Shown piece by piece: positions 1 through 8,207 of a stretch of DNA of 56,168 bases. Every line of letters begins with the position of its first letter. The stretch's first letter is position 1. The stretch comes from DASYRM01 sp035646375 (GTDB lineage Bacteria; Acidobacteriota; Vicinamibacteria; Vicinamibacterales; UBA2999). A program made the translations under genes and the position numbers. Where the stretch lies: contig DASRPM010000187.1 in the NCBI GenBank assembly GCA_035646375.1, forward strand, positions 1 through 56,168. Direction: 5' to 3'. The notes beneath the pieces are model-generated. The model was not told the DNA's origin and ran no database searches. It saw only the letters and a program-made list of their open reading frames with translations.

Positions 1-731
1 TCGGCCTGACGCGCCGCGGCTTCCGCGGCCGCCTTCGCATCCGCGGCCGCCTTGTCGGCAGCGGCCTTGTCGGCAGCAGCCTTGTCGGCGGCGGCCTTGT
101 CGGCAGCAGCCTTGTCCGCGGCAGCCTTGTCGGCCGCGGCCTTGGCAGCGGCGGCAGCCCGCGCGGCTTCGGCGGCCCGTGCGGCTTCCGCGGCCCGCGC
201 CGCTTCCGCGGCCCTGGCGGCTTCCGCCTCGCGTGCGGCGATGCGGCTCGGCTCCTGCCTCAGAACCGCCAGGTTGCCGCAATCCTCGGGCACGATGAAC
301 GTGTAGGTGTTCACGCGGTCGTCGATCTCGAATTGGAACGCGCGGAAGGGACGGCGGCCGTCCCACTGCAGGTTGCGGATGATGCGTGGCCCGCCGCGGC
401 GCAGCGCCATCCACTCGATCCGCGTGCCCGGCGCAATCGTCACCTGCGTGACGGTGCCTTCCGTGATGTTCCGCAGCACCTCGGCCCGCAGCTGCGGGAT
501 TCCGGCTTCGGTGAGCACCGTGCCGACGTCGTTCTGGATGCGCATGCGGCTGAACGAGCGCCGCATGGCATCCACAGTCCGGATCGGAGCGGTAAAGCGC
601 GTGGACCCGCCAAGACGGGTCATGTGGCGGATGCCATCGGCGCCCTGCGCCAACGCTTCGAATGGAAGTGCAAGGCAGAGCGTGAAGGCGAGGCCGACGG
701 AGGCGGCGACCGCGCGTAAGCGATAACTCAT
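1..731 (-). CDS. Secreted protein with Ala-rich TolA-like tail, C-terminus cut by window edge
   Basis: Starts at ATG 731-729 behind a GAGG ribosome site and runs off the left edge; 243 codons are visible. Residues 1-28 form a signal peptide (hydrophobic stretch VAASVGLAFTLCLALPF, cleavage near EALA-Q). Residues about 29-157 are a small domain I do not recognise, including GTVTQVTIAPGTRIEW and a lone Cys in VPEDCGNL. From about residue 160 the chain is alanine-rich: first RAAEA pentapeptides, then at least six AAADK pentapeptides. Such tracts make long helices like domain II of TolA, so this is probably a periplasm-spanning linker leading to a C-terminal domain outside the window. Seen: signal peptide and repeats. 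Inferred: linker role. The function is unknown. Confidence 0.85.
   Translation of the reverse strand, partial: MSYRLRAVAASVGLAFTLCLALPFEALAQGADGIRHMTRLGGSTRFTAPIRTVDAMRRSFSRMRIQNDVGTVLTEAGIPQLRAEVLRNITEGTVTQVTIAPGTRIEWMALRRGGPRIIRNLQWDGRRPFRAFQFEIDDRVNTYTFIVPEDCGNLAVLRQEPSRIAAREAEAARAAEAARAAEAARAAEAARAAAAAKAAADKAAADKAAADKAAADKAAADKAAADKAAADAKAAAEAAARQA
36..236 (-). repeat. 15-bp coding repeats (AAADK and RAAEA pentapeptides)
   Basis: Two blocks of 15-bp repeats lie inside the first gene. On the plus strand one repeats gccttgtcggcagcg (minus-strand AAADK) and the other gcggcttccgcggcc (RAAEA). The 15-bp period keeps the reading frame, so length variation between strains would change linker length only. 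Confidence 0.8.
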
Positions 732-782
732 CGGTTCGTGTCCTCGAGAAAGCGCGTCCACGCGGGACCCGCGACTCTTTCG

Positions 783-788
783 ATTGTA
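783..788 (-). promoter_or_regulatory. -10 box TACAAT upstream of the Ala-rich secreted protein
   Basis: The minus strand reads TACAAT at 788-783, about 51 bases before the ATG at 731. This leaves a short 5' leader that includes the GAGG ribosome site. I see no good -35 hexamer. Confidence 0.4.
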
Positions 789-807
789 AACCGGCGCGCT
801 GGTAATT

Positions 808-3351
808 TTACGGGTTGAGCCAATAGGACATCTTAACCAGGACGGTGTTCGCCGCCGGCGTGCTGAAGATGTCGCCGTAGTCGTTGCCAAAGCGGAACGC
901 ACTGTTGGGTCGGAACCCCTCGCGGCCCTGCTGCCACACGACGAACAGCGCCGAACCCGGCTTGAACTCCCAGCGCAGCACGTTGGTGGTGCGGAAGGAA
1001 AGCACGGTGAAGTCGGCGGTGCCGGCGTAGTCATACGGCGCATACCGGTCGGCGTAGCGCTCCGCGCGGCCGTCCACCAGCTCCTTGTAGTTCTCGTATC
1101 GGCCGGTCGACGAAAAAGGCTGCCCATAGAGCTGCAGCGACAGGGTCGGGGTCAGCGTGTAGCTCAACCGTAGAGTCAGATTGGTGGTCGTCTGGTGCAG
1201 CCGGCCCAGGACGTAGTGCGTCCCTTGCGCGCCCGTGAGATTGGTCACCCATTGGGCGTCCTCGGTTTCGCGGGCCTGACCGATGCCGACTTCGGCGGAC
1301 ATCGCCGACGTCGGCCGGAACTGCAAGCGCGGGCCCATGAAGACGTTATGGCTGCGGGCAGCGGCGCCAGAGTCCGGGAAATCGACGAAGAAATTGCTGT
1401 CCCAATGGAAGCTGATCGGACGGCTGGTGTCGGTGTTGAAGTAGTACCAGCCGTTCACGTTCGGCACCGTGAGGCCGCCAGGACCGCCGCGGGTGAGACG
1501 GTCGTCGAAGTTCGTGGGGTTGACGTTGAAGCCGCCGCCGGTGGACCAGCGGTTCATGAACTGCCAGTGAGAGTTGACGTTGCCGCCCAGCTCGAGCCGG
1601 TCGCCGCCGAAGTTGTGGTTCGACCACTGGTTGAAGTTGATGCTCTTCTCCCGCACGTACTTGCCCGACGTCATCCACCGGCGCTGCACCCAGGCGCGCT
1701 GCTTGATCTCGTCGGCCCGGCGCATGAAGCCGAGCTCGTTCAACTCGAAGCCCGGCGTCTTGTAGGACGTCATCACGTTGCCGCGCACCTTGTCGCCGGC
1801 AATCTTGGCGAAAGAGATCGAGCCGGCGTGGCCGCTCATCGACCGCGCCAGCGGATCGAAATCGACGTAATCGGCGTCGGGACGCTGAAAGCTGTGCACG
1901 TTGCTCTGCTGCAGCGCGCTGATCGCCACCGGACTGCCCGTCACGTGCGTCCCCGTCCACGAACCGTTCAGCCCCCACCGCTGCCCCAGGCGCCAGTCGT
2001 AGTCGACGCCCGCGGTCACGGCGCTGTCGGGCAGAAAACCGAGCACGTCGGTGTATCCACGGTTCGCGCTCGTGAAGATGGCGCCGACCGACGACTGGTC
2101 CGCGAACTCGCGGCGCACGCGCGACACGCTATAGAAGGTCTGCGGTTCGACCGGCTGACGTACGCGCGCATCGCCGAACGCGAGCACGGCGTGCTCTTCC
2201 TCCGTCACCGCGATCAGTGTGCCCACCGAGAACGGCCCCACGCGGCCGGTGAGCTTCCCGGCGCCGAGAATCGTCGACTGGCCGGGGTGCACTTCGTAGC
2301 CGCCGGTCGCGTCGGGCACGCCGCGCGGCGTGCGGCCGATGCGGCGGGAGTAGAAGATCGAACAATCGTCGCACTCGAACTGATAGGCGCCCGACCCCTC
2401 CACGAAGAACGGACGCCGCTCGTTGAAGAAGGTCTCGAACGCCGAGAGGTTCACCTCGGCCGGATCGGCCTCGACCTGGCCGAAGTCCGGGTTGACGGTC
2501 CCGGTGAACGACAGCGACCTCGTGACGGCGTACTTCAGGTCGAGCCCGACGGCCCCGCCGGGGTCGGGCGTCTCGAGCAGCGGGTTGCCCGGCTGCTCGG
2601 GCACCGTGCGGATCTGCCCGAGGACGTACGGCGCCACCTCGAGGCGCTTGCCGCCCGAGGGACGGACCACGCCCGACAGCTCGCCGAACGACGACACGTA
2701 GCCGCTGGCGCCGCGCGGCAGCAGCGGCCAGGTGGCCGTCTCGTTCAGGCGCGGAATCTCGCGCACGATGGCAAACCCGAGCGTGTTGTCGGCGGTGCCG
2801 CCGAAGCGCAGCTGGGAGTACGGGATCCGGAACTCGGCGCTCCAGCCGTCGCGGTCGCGTTGCACCGCCACGTCCCACACGGCGTCCCAGCTGCCGTCGT
2901 TGTTGGTGTCGTTGAAGTAGTACATGTCGCGCTTGACGCCCACCGGATTCACCATGAATTCGAAGGCCGTGCGACGGTCGTGATACGAGTCGATGAGGAC
3001 CCGGATCCAGTCGGACGCCGACTCGTTGTCCCGCCGCGTCAGGAACGCCAGGATCCGATCGGGATCGGTGTCGAAGGCGCGGACACCGACGTAGATCGCC
3101 ACGTCGTCGTAGAGCACGCGGGCTTCGGTGCGGAGGGTGGGTGGCGCGCCCTCGGCGGGCTGGCGCTGCACGAAGTCGGTGATGACGCCGGCATCGCGCC
3201 ACGCCGCGTCGGAGAGGTCGCCGTCCAGGCGGATGGGCGACGGGCCGATGCGGGTGGCCGCATGGGGATCGGCGCCGGCGGCGGGCAGCGACACCGCGGC
3301 CAGCAGGCCCCAGGCCAGCAGAACGCACGCCAGCCACCTGGGCGCCCGCAC
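808..3351 (-). CDS. DUF5916 protein with N-terminal CBM9-like domain (outer-membrane type)
   Basis: About 847 aa from GTG 3351-3349. The frame stays open up to 3624, but that stretch crosses a terminator and the upstream gene, and the signal peptide (WLACVLLAWGLLAAVSLPAAGA) follows directly after the GTG. Residues about 30-190 resemble the CBM9-like sugar-binding fold (IRLDGDLSDAAW, YVGVRAFD). The rest matches DUF5916, with the conserved block FGQVEADPAEVNLSAFE followed by FFNERRPFF and then many amphipathic strands, as expected for a beta-barrel. Family members are exported and common in Acidobacteriota and Bacteroidota; their substrate is unknown. A TCTAAT box lies 6 bases before the GTG. 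It is separated from the upstream gene by a strong terminator, so it is probably its own unit. Confidence 0.88.
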   Translation of the reverse strand: MRAPRWLACVLLAWGLLAAVSLPAAGADPHAATRIGPSPIRLDGDLSDAAWRDAGVITDFVQRQPAEGAPPTLRTEARVLYDDVAIYVGVRAFDTDPDRILAFLTRRDNESASDWIRVLIDSYHDRRTAFEFMVNPVGVKRDMYYFNDTNNDGSWDAVWDVAVQRDRDGWSAEFRIPYSQLRFGGTADNTLGFAIVREIPRLNETATWPLLPRGASGYVSSFGELSGVVRPSGGKRLEVAPYVLGQIRTVPEQPGNPLLETPDPGGAVGLDLKYAVTRSLSFTGTVNPDFGQVEADPAEVNLSAFETFFNERRPFFVEGSGAYQFECDDCSIFYSRRIGRTPRGVPDATGGYEVHPGQSTILGAGKLTGRVGPFSVGTLIAVTEEEHAVLAFGDARVRQPVEPQTFYSVSRVRREFADQSSVGAIFTSANRGYTDVLGFLPDSAVTAGVDYDWRLGQRWGLNGSWTGTHVTGSPVAISALQQSNVHSFQRPDADYVDFDPLARSMSGHAGSISFAKIAGDKVRGNVMTSYKTPGFELNELGFMRRADEIKQRAWVQRRWMTSGKYVREKSINFNQWSNHNFGGDRLELGGNVNSHWQFMNRWSTGGGFNVNPTNFDDRLTRGGPGGLTVPNVNGWYYFNTDTSRPISFHWDSNFFVDFPDSGAAARSHNVFMGPRLQFRPTSAMSAEVGIGQARETEDAQWVTNLTGAQGTHYVLGRLHQTTTNLTLRLSYTLTPTLSLQLYGQPFSSTGRYENYKELVDGRAERYADRYAPYDYAGTADFTVLSFRTTNVLRWEFKPGSALFVVWQQGREGFRPNSAFRFGNDYGDIFSTPAANTVLVKMSYWLNP

Positions 3352-3375
3352 TGGCCGATTAGACGTACGAACGTG

Positions 3376-3406
3376 AAAAATGGCTCGTCCCGGAAGCGGG
3401 ACGAGC
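3376..3406 (-). terminator. Rho-independent terminator
   Basis: On the minus strand a perfect 10-bp stem (gctcgtcccg and cgggacgagc, plus-strand arms 3383-3392 and 3397-3406) with a 4-base loop is followed by TTTTT (3380-3376). It begins 4 bases after the stop of the 262-aa gene (3411). It is the clearest intrinsic terminator in the window. Confidence 0.85.
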
Positions 3407-3410
3407 GGGA

Positions 3411-4199
3411 TCAGCGCAGCGGACGCCCGTCGCGGTGCCAGGGCGCGCGTCCCGAGGCGCCGTTCGACAGCGTCCGCGCCGGGTTGAAGATGATCCGCAG
3501 CGAGGCGCTCAGCACCCGGTTGCGCACGCGCGCTTCCACCCATTCCACGAAATAGCGATCGAGGGCATCCTCGGCCACCATCAACCCCAGGGCGCCAACC
3601 GGTGTGACGACGTGGTCCACCCATCCCGTGGTCTCCGGACGCATCCCGACGTTGCCGATCGAGGCTTCGCTGAGCGGCCCGATTTCGAACTGCAGGCTGT
3701 AGGCGGCTGCCCAGGCCGTGGCGCGGCCTTTGGCCGACCAGTACCTGGGACTGCGCCCGAACGGCACCGCGCCGTCAGGTCCGTGATCGAGCCAGTTGTA
3801 GCCGGCCGCCGCGCCGTGAATCGGATGCCCGACGTAGTTCACGTACCAGGCGTCGGTATCCTCCCACTGTTTCGGCACCCGCACCGACCGGCGGTAATCG
3901 CTGAAGAACGCGCCGGCGAGCTCGTTGCGGGTCTTCTCCTGGAACGAGATGCGGATCACGTGCTCGATGGCGAGCAGCTTGAACGAATCGCCGATGGCGG
4001 CAAGCACGTCGGTGCGGCGCGACGGAGACTCGGCCGGTAACGCCGGCGTCCTGGTGGTCGGCTGCAACAGCGGCGTTTGCGCCCACGCGGCACGCACCTC
4101 GAGCGCGCACGCGCACGCGAGGCACGCGAGAACGAGGAGCACGCGCGGCGTCCCGCGGCGTGCAGCGCGAGCAGTATCAGAATGGACCGCGTCTACCAA
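3411..4199 (-). CDS. Exported protein of unknown function, 262 aa
   Basis: A putative signal peptide (VLLVLACLACACALEVRAAWAQ) follows a TTG start at 4199 that overlaps the end of the RRM gene by 7 bases. A GTG just before VLLVLAC is an alternative start. The mature part contains WYVNYVGHPIHGAAAGYNW and WSAKGRATAWAAAYSLQFEIGP. These recall DUF3943-type membrane or lipid proteins (GHP followed by small residues), but the match is weak and I do not assign it. The gene ends at a strong terminator. The start is uncertain; the frame and coding character are good. Confidence 0.7.
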   Translation of the reverse strand: MVDAVHSDTARAARRGTPRVLLVLACLACACALEVRAAWAQTPLLQPTTRTPALPAESPSRRTDVLAAIGDSFKLLAIEHVIRISFQEKTRNELAGAFFSDYRRSVRVPKQWEDTDAWYVNYVGHPIHGAAAGYNWLDHGPDGAVPFGRSPRYWSAKGRATAWAAAYSLQFEIGPLSEASIGNVGMRPETTGWVDHVVTPVGALGLMVAEDALDRYFVEWVEARVRNRVLSASLRIIFNPARTLSNGASGRAPWHRDGRPLR

Positions 4200-4507
4200 C
4201 GCGGCTCGGAGCGACGACTCGGCACACGCCCGCCGCCGCCGCTCCCACCACCGTGGGAATCCTGCGGCCGCGCCTCGTTCACTTTCATCGAGCGGCCGCC
4301 GAGCGACTGCTGGTGAAACTTCTCGATGGCCACCTGCGCTTCCGCGTCGGTGCCCATCTCGACGAACGCAAACCCCCGACCCTGGCCGGTGAACTTGTCA
4401 CGCGGCACGAACACCGAAGCCACCGAGCCCGCCTGCGCAAACAACTGTTCGAGCTCCGACTCCTGCACCTGGTAGGAGAGATTTCCGACGTACAACCTGC
4501 GACCCAC
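4193..4507 (-). CDS. RRM-domain RNA-binding protein
   Basis: 104 aa from GTG 4507, with AGGAG 7 bases upstream. A single RNA-recognition motif fills residues 3-80: RNP2 is LYVGNL and RNP1 is GRGFAFVEM, both with the RNA-stacking aromatic residues. The tail is Gly-rich then basic (GGGSGGGG, PSRRSEPRW). This matches the short bacterial/cyanobacterial Rbp family that binds single-stranded RNA, often cold-regulated. The -10 box TAGAAT at 4598-4593 implies a leader of about 80 bases, which would suit post-transcriptional control (inference). Confidence 0.9.
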   Translation of the reverse strand: MGRRLYVGNLSYQVQESELEQLFAQAGSVASVFVPRDKFTGQGRGFAFVEMGTDAEAQVAIEKFHQQSLGGRSMKVNEARPQDSHGGGSGGGGRVPSRRSEPRW

Positions 4508-4592
4508 GATGACGCTCCTGACGCGTGCGCTCCACTCGCGCCGCCTTGACCCACGCGGACTCTCCGGCGGAAACAGACCGGCGAGTCGGCCT

Positions 4593-4614
4593 ATTCTAGC
4601 CCTCGGCGCCGAGG
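4593..4614 (-). promoter_or_regulatory. Promoter of RRM gene: TAGAAT box beside a 14-bp palindrome
   Basis: The minus strand has TAGAAT at 4598-4593. Just upstream, in the -35 to -10 spacer, is the perfect palindrome CCTCGGCGCCGAGG (4601-4614), a possible operator. The SCO gene ends at 4633, so the hairpin could also shape its 3' end, but it has no T-run. Confidence 0.4.
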
Positions 4615-4632
4615 CTTCGCCGAAAGAAAAGG

Positions 4633-5517
4633 TCAGCGCATCAGCGTCTCAAGGATGAGATCGCCCAGCTGTTCGGGAGTGAACCGATTGCCTTCGACGT
4701 TGGCCACGAGGCGCCCGCGCCGATCGACGACGGCGGTGTGCAGCGAGTGGTTCACGAGCCCCTCGTCGAGGTAAGACTCGACGCCGAAGAGCGCGCACAC
4801 GCGCCGCACGTCGGCCACCGTCCCGGTGAGGAACCTCCACATCTTGGGGTCCGCGTTGAAGCGGGCCGCATAGGTTGCGAGCACCTCGGGTGTGTCGCGC
4901 TCGGGATCGAACGTGACCGTGAGCAGCACCAGATCGCGGCCGTATTGCCGCGCGAAGCGGCGCTGCATCGCACTGAAGACGTTCGAGGCGCGCAGGCAGA
5001 ATTGCGGCAGTGCGCAGCGCGTGTAGACGAAATTGAGCGCCACCACTTTGCCGGCGCTGACAGTCGAGAAACGGACGGGCTGGCCCGACTGATCCGTGAG
5101 CGTGAAATCCGGAACCGCCTGTCCCGCGGCGAGCGGTGGCACGGCGCGGCCGGCCGCCTTCTTCAGCAGCGCGAGCCGTCGCGCCGTGAGCGGATCCTGC
5201 TCGGCGGTTTCGTACTTCAGCACGCGAATGCCGGAGGCATAGCCCGCTTGCGGGCCGACGACCAGCGTGAACTCGACGAGCGCGCCGGGCGCGAGCGGTG
5301 CCAGCTCGCGGGCCTCGCGCACTTCGAAGGGCATGATCATCGCGCTCATCAGCCCTTCGATCGGCTCGTGCGAGACGACGAACGTGCGCGTGGCCGGATC
5401 GACGCGCAGCACCATGCCGCGCACGGCGTAGCGCTTCTCCTGCGCATGCAGCGGCAACGCAATCAAGCATGCGAGTGCCAGAGCCAAAAACAGACCGGTC
5501 CGACTCTCAGCGTGCAC
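4633..5517 (-). CDS. SCO1/SenC copper chaperone with N-terminal CusF-like domain
   Basis: 294 aa from GTG 5517, with GGGAG upstream. An ATG at 5574 is in frame but would add an Arg/Gly-rich stretch read from a 9-bp repeat array before the signal peptide (LFLALALACLIALPLHA). Residues about 30-100 resemble a CusF-like copper-binding domain (RGMVLRVDPATRTFVV and GLMSAMIMPFEV). Residues about 125-294 are a thioredoxin-fold Sco domain with the metal site YTRCALPQFC and the distal His in NHSLHTAVVD. Sco proteins deliver copper to the CuA site of cytochrome oxidase or act as redox sensors on the outer side of the membrane. The start overlaps the end of the upstream FG-GAP gene by 11 bases, so the two are probably co-translated. 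Confidence 0.88.
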   Translation of the reverse strand: MHAESRTGLFLALALACLIALPLHAQEKRYAVRGMVLRVDPATRTFVVSHEPIEGLMSAMIMPFEVREARELAPLAPGALVEFTLVVGPQAGYASGIRVLKYETAEQDPLTARRLALLKKAAGRAVPPLAAGQAVPDFTLTDQSGQPVRFSTVSAGKVVALNFVYTRCALPQFCLRASNVFSAMQRRFARQYGRDLVLLTVTFDPERDTPEVLATYAARFNADPKMWRFLTGTVADVRRVCALFGVESYLDEGLVNHSLHTAVVDRRGRLVANVEGNRFTPEQLGDLILETLMR

Positions 5518-8134
5518 GCTGGTTCTCCCTACCCGCCTTACCCGCCCCACCCGCCTCAGTGTATCGATCCTCACCTTCGCGGACGCGCAACACCCGGTTG
5601 CGCGGGACGTTCTGGAACCGCTGCGTGGTCCGGCTCACCGGCCACGTAATCTCCACGTCCACGCGACCGACGGCCGGCTCTGACTTGTCCGCCGAAGCTT
5701 GAGCGGAGGCGGAAGACCCGGCCCTCCGGAGCGCGGGCCCGAGGCCGATGTGCTGTTGCAACGGCGAGGCGCCGAACGAGCCGCCGCTGCTCACCGTCCG
5801 ATGCACCGTGCGCCTGCCGCCGGCGGCGTGCACAGTGACGGCGATGCGGGCGCCCAGCGCCGCGCGGTTCGTGCGCGTGCCCACCAGGTCCAGGCCAAGC
5901 CAGTCGCGGCCGTGGCCGGGATTGGCGAAGAGGCGGAAGGCATGCGCGTCGCCCGGCGTGGCGCCGCCGACCTTGAAGGCGATGTCGAGATCGCCATCAC
6001 CGTCGATGTCGGCAAACGCGACGCCGTGCCCCTTGTGCAGCTCGCCCGTGCCCGACGACGCCGTCACGTCCGCGAACGTGCGGCCCTCGCGATTGTGCAG
6101 CAGCACGGCTCCCACCGTGGCGGCGTACGACGGGCTGCCGGTGCCGAAATAGATGTCGGGATAGCCGTCGTTGTCCACGTCGCCGAAATTGGATCCCATC
6201 GGCATGTAGACGCGGTCGAGGCCCACCTGCGCGGTGACATCGGCAAACGTGCCGTTGCCACGATTGCGATAGAGCTTCATCGTGCCGGCGTTGGGTGGCC
6301 GCCGCAGATAGCGCCGGGCGGTCTCGTCCACCGAGAGAAAGTAGCTCGACGCCAGCAGATCGTCCCACCCGTCGTTGTCGTAGTCGAAGAACCAGGTGGG
6401 AAAGCCGCGTTCGGGCCCCGGCACGCCTGCCTGATCGGAGACCTCGGTGAACGTGCGGTTGCCGTTGTTGCGGTACAGGAAGTTGCCGCCGCCGAGATTC
6501 GCCAGATAAAAGTCCACGTCGCCGTCGCGGTCGTAGTCGGCGGACGCCACGCCCTTCGTGAACGCCGTCCGGGCGACGCCGGCCGCGGGGGCGATGTCTT
6601 CGAACGTGCCCTTGCCCGTATTCCTGAACAGCTGCGCCGGCCGGTTCTCGTTGCCGACGAAGAGGTCGAGCCAGCCGTCGTTGTCGATGTCGGCCCAGGC
6701 CGCGGTCTGCGTGCTGGTGGCGGGGCTGGCGACGCCGCTCACCGAGGTGACATCGGTGAACGTGCCGTCGCAATTGTTCCGCAGGAGCGACTTGCGCTGC
6801 GGCTGCTCCCAGCCGCCACGCAGCACGAGGATGTCCTTGCAGCCGTCGTTGTCGTAGTCGGCCTGCAGGAGATTGAGGCCGCCCAGCTCGCCCGACAGCC
6901 CCGCGCGCGCCGCCTGGTCGTGAAACCGGCCGTCCGGCCCGCGGCGAAAGAGCTGCATCGCCCCGCAGCTGTCGAAGTTGGAGGTGAGGATCTCGAGCGC
7001 GCCGTCGTTGTCGAAGTCGTCCACGATCACACCGCCCGCCGACGAGAACGAGTCGATGCCGAGCGCGGGCGCCATGTCGGTGAAGCGGCCGATGCTCTCG
7101 CCCGACTCGAACGCCGCGGGCGGAATGAGCGCGGCGGCCGGCAGTCCGGACGGATACGACCCCGCGGCCATGTGCGCGAGGTTCAGCAGCCAGATCAGCT
7201 CGCCGTCGCCGGGCCGTCGCACGAGCGCCTTCGAGAAATAGTCGATGGCCGTGCGCGCGCCACGCGGATCGGCGAGCACGGCCGCCCGGGGCGACAGCAG
7301 GCAGCGATCGCCGGGCGCGCGGTAGACGCCGTTGTCCATCTCCGCCTTGTGGAGGTGCGCGACGCCAAGCATCTCCTCGAGCTGCGCCAGCGCGTCGGGA
7401 AAGCTCTTCACCGCGTTGGGGTACGCCTGCTCGAAGCGCGCGATCGTCTCGGCCATGCGGCCGTCGTACGCGTGGATCTGTCCCAGGATGACGTCGGCCT
7501 GAATCACGTCCACCGGGTCCGGCGCCGGTGAGGCGCCCGGCGCCTTCATGGCCGTGGTGAGCTCCGTCATCGACGCGATCATCTCGGCCATCGACGCACG
7601 CCGCACCGCGCAGATCTGCTGCGGGTGCATGTTCCAGTCGTCGCCCGGCTTCGGCGCTTCCTGCAGGATGGTGTTGGCCTCGGCAAACCCGTCCACGCTC
7701 ACGGTCGGCTGCACGGCACCGCTGGCGGCAATGCCGGCGATCTCGGTGGAGCGGAGCCGGCGGCCCGATCGCGGCTCGGCCAGCTGCACGATGCCGAAGC
7801 CGGTGGGCAGCCGAATCACGCCGCTCATGGCGCCCGGCGTCAGCGCCGCCAGCGCGTCGCGCAGCTCCGCGCGCAGTTCCGCCAGCACGACCGGACCGAT
7901 GACGCCGCCGCGGGCCGCCGACGGGTCGATGGACTCGGCGGACGCAAGCGCGTCGGCGTCGGCACCCCGCCGCAGCCGTTCGGCGACGTCACGCGCGCCG
8001 GCCTCGGTGCTGACGACGATCAGCCTGAACGTCACCTGCCGATCGAGCGGAGCGTTCTGCGCGGCCGCGGCGAGCTGCCACGCGAGCATCGCGGCGGCCA
8101 CGGCAACGGCCAGCGCCCCTGTCGTGCGCGGCAT
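5507..8134 (-). CDS. FG-GAP/VCBS and ASPIC (CRTAC1-like) protein with degenerate parvulin domain
   Basis: About 875 aa from ATG 8134; the TATGAT box (8147-8142) ends 7 bases before it, so a leaderless mRNA is likely. An ATG at 8146 overlaps that box. The signal peptide ends AWQLAAAAQ. Residues about 32-125 follow the parvulin prolyl-isomerase pattern (GADADALASAESIDPSAARG, LTPGAMSGVIRLPTGFGIV), but the usual histidines are absent, so it is probably a binding domain only. A helical TPR-like stretch follows. Then come seven calcium-type VCBS motifs (DNDGALEI, DNDGCKDI, DNDGWLDL, DRDGDVDF, DNDGWDDL, DNDGYPDI, DGDGDLDI), as in beta-propellers. The C-terminus is an UnbV/ASPIC domain (DWLGLDLVGTRTNRAALGARI). 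A 36-bp repeat interrupts it near residues 806-818, and a 9-bp array encodes the tail. Confidence 0.88.
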   Translation of the reverse strand: MPRTTGALAVAVAAAMLAWQLAAAAQNAPLDRQVTFRLIVVSTEAGARDVAERLRRGADADALASAESIDPSAARGGVIGPVVLAELRAELRDALAALTPGAMSGVIRLPTGFGIVQLAEPRSGRRLRSTEIAGIAASGAVQPTVSVDGFAEANTILQEAPKPGDDWNMHPQQICAVRRASMAEMIASMTELTTAMKAPGASPAPDPVDVIQADVILGQIHAYDGRMAETIARFEQAYPNAVKSFPDALAQLEEMLGVAHLHKAEMDNGVYRAPGDRCLLSPRAAVLADPRGARTAIDYFSKALVRRPGDGELIWLLNLAHMAAGSYPSGLPAAALIPPAAFESGESIGRFTDMAPALGIDSFSSAGGVIVDDFDNDGALEILTSNFDSCGAMQLFRRGPDGRFHDQAARAGLSGELGGLNLLQADYDNDGCKDILVLRGGWEQPQRKSLLRNNCDGTFTDVTSVSGVASPATSTQTAAWADIDNDGWLDLFVGNENRPAQLFRNTGKGTFEDIAPAAGVARTAFTKGVASADYDRDGDVDFYLANLGGGNFLYRNNGNRTFTEVSDQAGVPGPERGFPTWFFDYDNDGWDDLLASSYFLSVDETARRYLRRPPNAGTMKLYRNRGNGTFADVTAQVGLDRVYMPMGSNFGDVDNDGYPDIYFGTGSPSYAATVGAVLLHNREGRTFADVTASSGTGELHKGHGVAFADIDGDGDLDIAFKVGGATPGDAHAFRLFANPGHGRDWLGLDLVGTRTNRAALGARIAVTVHAAGGRRTVHRTVSSGGSFGASPLQQHIGLGPALRRAGSSASAQASADKSEPAVGRVDVEITWPVSRTTQRFQNVPRNRVLRVREGEDRYTEAGGAGKAGRENQRAR
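5528..5558. repeat. 9-bp tandem array N1 (CCTACCCGC type)
   Basis: Three 9-base units on the plus strand: CCTACCCGC, CTTACCCGC, CCCACCCGC, then CTCA. On the minus strand it is G-rich, 11 bases before the SCO start. It is also the coding end of the FG-GAP gene (residues GGAGKAG). Confidence 0.85.
5680..5715 (-). repeat. 36-bp dispersed palindromic repeat, copy 1, inside a coding gene
   Basis: On the minus strand it begins CTTCCGCCTCCGCTCAAGC and ends GGCGGACAAGTCAG. It matches positions 48212-48247 at 32 of 36 bases. It carries the inverted pair TCCGCC / GGCGGA. It is in frame and adds SSASAQASADKSE near the C-terminus of the ASPIC protein. Confidence 0.8.
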
Positions 8135-8141
8135 ACCGCGT

Positions 8142-8147
8142 ATCATA
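8142..8147 (-). promoter_or_regulatory. -10 box TATGAT, leaderless-type
   Basis: The minus strand has TATGAT, 7 bases before ATG 8134. There is no ribosome site between box and start. It is one of several such arrangements in the window. Confidence 0.5.
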
Positions 8148-8172
8148 AAGCCCTGCTCGCTTCAGGGCCTGT

Positions 8173-8197
8173 GTAGAGGGCGGTCTTCAACCGCCCT
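8173..8197 (+). repeat. REP element R1 (GTAG head)
   Basis: GTAG (8173-8176) is followed by the stem AGGGCGGT / ACCGCCCT with loop CTTCA. It ends only 10 bases before the ATG of the haem/PQQ gene, so the hairpin would lie against that gene's ribosome site. Confidence 0.85.
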
Positions 8198-8207
8198 GGG
8201 GAAACCG

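Noticed and set aside
1195..3555. Long open frame on the plus strand opposite the DUF5916 gene
   Set aside because: His/Arg/Val-rich translation with no domain; antisense frame kept open by high GC codon bias.
3352..3624. Extended start for the DUF5916 gene
   Set aside because: It runs through a strong terminator and the end of the upstream gene; the signal peptide begins at GTG 3351.
5699..7531. 610-codon plus-strand frame over the ASPIC gene
   Set aside because: Same shadow pattern; the minus strand has seven clear calcium motifs in this stretch.
7548..8207. Extended start for the haem/PQQ dehydrogenase
   Set aside because: It would overlap the divergent ASPIC gene; a signal peptide directly follows ATG 8208.
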